This document shows, one piece after another, positions 62,213 to 64,000 of a DNA stretch of 64,000 nucleotides. Positions within the stretch are counted from its first letter, which is position 1; the number at the start of each line of letters is the position of its first letter. The notes under the pieces are model-generated. The model did not search any database and was not told the origin of the DNA. It saw only the letters and a list, made by a program, of their open reading frames with translations. The position numbers and the translations under genes were made by a program. Origin of the DNA: Streptomyces sp. CG 926 (GTDB taxonomy: Bacteria > Actinomycetota > Actinomycetes > Streptomycetales > Streptomycetaceae); assembly GCF_003148825.1 (NCBI RefSeq), contig NZ_QGGZ01000013.1:1-64000 (forward strand), read 5' to 3'.

Positions 62213-63633
62213 CCGCCCACGAGCCGTCACATGCCGACGCCGCCGAGCCCGTACGCGTCCCCGCCCCGGAAGGCCCGTCCGTGAGAAGACGCTCCCGCGC
62301 CCTGCGCCGCCCGGCCGTCGCCGCCCTGTGCCTCGGCCTGGTCGCCCTCCCGGCGGGACCGGCGTTCGCCGGGCGCGCCACACCGGAGCCCGTCGAAGTC
62401 ATCAACGGCGACCTGGCGCTGCCGGCGTTCACCGGAACCGCCCTGAACAATGCCAACGTCAGCGGCTGGTCGGTGGGTTCGACCTCGGCGAACAACGGCG
62501 CCGGAACCGCCACGGGCGTGTACCGCTTCTCGGGCGAGGCTTCAGGGCATCCGGACAAGAAGGTCGCGGTGATGCTGCGCCAGAACGCTGCCGCCCACCA
62601 GTTCAAGCAGCGGCTGCGGGGAGTGCGCCCCGGCGCGAGGGTCACCGTCACCTTCGACGACAGCCCCGCCGTCTCCATCTACTGCCCCGCGCGCACCGTC
62701 GAGCAGGGGCAGACCTACACGGTCCAGGGCGAGGGCGGCACCGTGCAGGAAGAGCTGACCGAGCCCGATCCGGACAAGGAGTACAACGTCCTCGGCTCCG
62801 GTGTCTGGCGCACGGGGCGGACCTACACCTTCACCGCCGACCAGTACGAGCCCCTGCTGACCTTCGCCTCCACCGTCCCCGCCACAGGGTGGGGAGCCGG
62901 AAACGGCACCGGCACCAACAACGGCAACTGCGGCGCGATGATCGCCGACATCAAGGCGGTCCAGGTCGCGCCCCCGCTGGACAAGACGGTCCGCAGCAAC
63001 GAGCTCCCGCCCTCCCTCGCGTTCAAGGGCAACGACAAGGTCACCGTCGCCCAGGCCGTCACCGAGTGCAACAGGGCTGCCGCCCAGTGCGCGTTCACCC
63101 CCGAGGCGGACTACTCCTTCGCCTACTACGAGCCGGCCCGGCAGACGGGTGAGGGATACATCAACTGCACCCGCGCCACCCTCGACCGCGAACGCCCCCT
63201 GAAGTTCTCCGCCCGCTCGATCGGCGACCTGCCCGCCGCCGCGGGACTGCCCCCGGCGAGCACGGCCGCCACACCGTCGAACATGAACAACCAGTTCACC
63301 ACCGGCTCCGGCAGCAGCCCCGCCTGGAGCCCCACCGCCCAACGCACCGTCAAGGAGAAGATCAGCCCCGGCGAAGTCTCCTGGATCGAGACCCAGACCG
63401 GACGCCAGCGCACCGAAGGCTGGTTCACCTCCAACCCCACCCCCGCAGACCCCCACCAGGACTGGCGCCTCTACACGGTCCTGGACTACCCCTCCCCCCA
63501 GCTCGCCGACCGCTTCTACCAGCGCACCGGCCCCCTCACCGCCGCCGAGCAGGCACGCTGCCGCTCCAACCGCCCCTCCGCCGAAACCCCCAACGACGCC
63601 GGCTCCCCGGCAGCCGGAGCCGACCGTGACTGA
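62209..63633 (+). CDS. secreted two-domain protein: DUF642/CBM-like plus aerolysin-like part
   Basis: The 474-residue protein has a signal peptide (about 25-55). A jelly-roll domain of the DUF642/CBM type follows (VINGDLALPAF, SGWSVGSTSANNG, LRGVRPGARVTVTF, NCGAMIADIKAVQVAP, about 60-265). The C-terminal part repeats the motifs of the preceding protein: C287-x6-C294-x25-C320 (ending NCT), then PG at 387-388 with QR 11 residues later. The Gly-rich stem region is much shorter here. This suggests a paralogous pair: one pore-like subunit and one with an added glycan-binding domain. It starts in ATGA overlap with the previous gene. Confidence 0.72.
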   Translation: MTAHEPSHADAAEPVRVPAPEGPSVRRRSRALRRPAVAALCLGLVALPAGPAFAGRATPEPVEVINGDLALPAFTGTALNNANVSGWSVGSTSANNGAGTATGVYRFSGEASGHPDKKVAVMLRQNAAAHQFKQRLRGVRPGARVTVTFDDSPAVSIYCPARTVEQGQTYTVQGEGGTVQEELTEPDPDKEYNVLGSGVWRTGRTYTFTADQYEPLLTFASTVPATGWGAGNGTGTNNGNCGAMIADIKAVQVAPPLDKTVRSNELPPSLAFKGNDKVTVAQAVTECNRAAAQCAFTPEADYSFAYYEPARQTGEGYINCTRATLDRERPLKFSARSIGDLPAAAGLPPASTAATPSNMNNQFTTGSGSSPAWSPTAQRTVKEKISPGEVSWIETQTGRQRTEGWFTSNPTPADPHQDWRLYTVLDYPSPQLADRFYQRTGPLTAAEQARCRSNRPSAETPNDAGSPAAGADRD

Positions 63634-64000
63634 CACCACCCCCACACCCCCACGCACGCAGCCGAACGCAGAGCGGGCCGTGTCGCCCCGTCGCACCCGG
63701 CGGCCCGTCCTGAACGCCTTGGCCGCGCTCGGTGCGCTGGGTGTATTCCTGGCCCCCACCGCCCCGGCCACCGCAGCGCCCCAGCCGTCACCCCGCCAGG
63801 CCGCGGTGACCGACTGGGACACCCTCGGCTGGGGGGATGACACCTACGGCCAGGCCACCATCCCCACCGCAGCCCAGAAGGGTGCGAGCGCGGTCGCCGT
63901 GGGCGCCTTCCACTCGCTGGCCGTCAGGGACGGCAAGGTGCTCGCCTGGGGCAGCAACCTCTACCAGCAGACCGACGTACCCGCCACGCTCTCCTCCGGC
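63626..64000 (+). CDS. secreted RCC1-repeat beta-propeller protein (partial, runs off the window)
   Basis: From a GTG that overlaps the previous gene by 8 bp, 125 codons are inside the window. A basic leader and signal peptide (about 25-50, LNALAALGALGVFLAPTAPA) are followed by the first RCC1 repeats: LGWGDDTYGQATIP, AVAVGAFHSLAVRDGKVLAW and GSNLYQQTDVP. RCC1 propellers of this kind occur in secreted actinobacterial proteins such as the beta-lactamase inhibitor BLIP-II. It is the fourth overlapping gene of the operon. Confidence 0.82.
   Translation, partial: MTDTTPTPPRTQPNAERAVSPRRTRRPVLNALAALGALGVFLAPTAPATAAPQPSPRQAAVTDWDTLGWGDDTYGQATIPTAAQKGASAVAVGAFHSLAVRDGKVLAWGSNLYQQTDVPATLSSG

Overview
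The window reads as chromosomal Streptomyces DNA, or that of a very close relative. GC is very high, third positions are almost always G or C, GTG starts are common, genes are packed with 4-bp ATGA/GTGA overlaps, and the gene families are typical of the genus: ergothioneine genes, DUF574 methyltransferase, DUF6114/DUF6230, class E sortase substrate, CU044_2847-type Trypco1 protein. I saw no rRNA, tRNA or CRISPR array. The base composition is even, apart from the mobile-element region at 50.7-54.4 kb and short AT-rich promoter spots.

Left part (1-25 kb). The window opens in the last codons of a transposase, followed by a DUF4239 membrane protein and a proline-rich secreted protein. Next come a methyltransferase coupled to a PAS-GGDEF-EAL c-di-GMP protein (RmdA-like), a TetR/flavin monooxygenase divergent pair, and a LysR regulator divergent from a three-gene succinate dehydrogenase operon (sdhCAB). 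An iron-sulfur photolyase, a UvrA2-like ATPase, an LLM oxidoreductase, a HAD phosphatase, a dodecin and an orphan sugar-binding lipoprotein follow. Then come an olsB-olsA pair (ornithine lipid synthesis) and the overlapping egtABCD operon (ergothioneine), with egtE absent.

Middle part (25-50 kb). This holds a PARG-like TIGR02452 protein, a helical-repeat protein, an orphan Imm49 immunity protein, a PemK/MazF-like protein, an O-methyltransferase, an amidase, an alpha/beta hydrolase, and an MFS transporter divergent from a LacI regulator with a perfect inverted repeat between them. A thiolase and an aldehyde dehydrogenase follow; a 168-bp MITE sits on the dehydrogenase stop codon. Then come thioredoxin and a two-gene conflict-type module: a Trypco1 protein coupled to a 1430-residue trypsin/nSTAND1/beta-propeller protein. 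A TetR regulator and a flavin disulfide reductase precede an iron-box promoter that drives a small secreted Ig-like protein and a sortase-anchored beta-propeller surface protein.

Right part (50-64 kb). A dead penicillin-acylase-family gene has been broken by an IS200/IS605-type insertion. The IS tnpA is itself broken, in part by a second copy of the MITE, while its tnpB is intact. The acylase remnant also carries a homopolymer frameshift, in-frame stops, deletions and an internal segment of about 310 bp that has been inverted. Beyond it lie a DUF6230/DUF6114/secreted-protein operon, a MerR regulator, an rRNA-methyltransferase-like gene, a TPR protein and a pirin.

The window ends inside a tightly overlapping run of four secreted-protein genes (60.75 kb to the edge). 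Two of the products share an exactly spaced three-cysteine motif and an aerolysin-like C-terminal signature; the fourth begins an RCC1-type propeller. This operon and the Trypco1/trypsin/nSTAND1 module are the strongest candidates for little-described systems.
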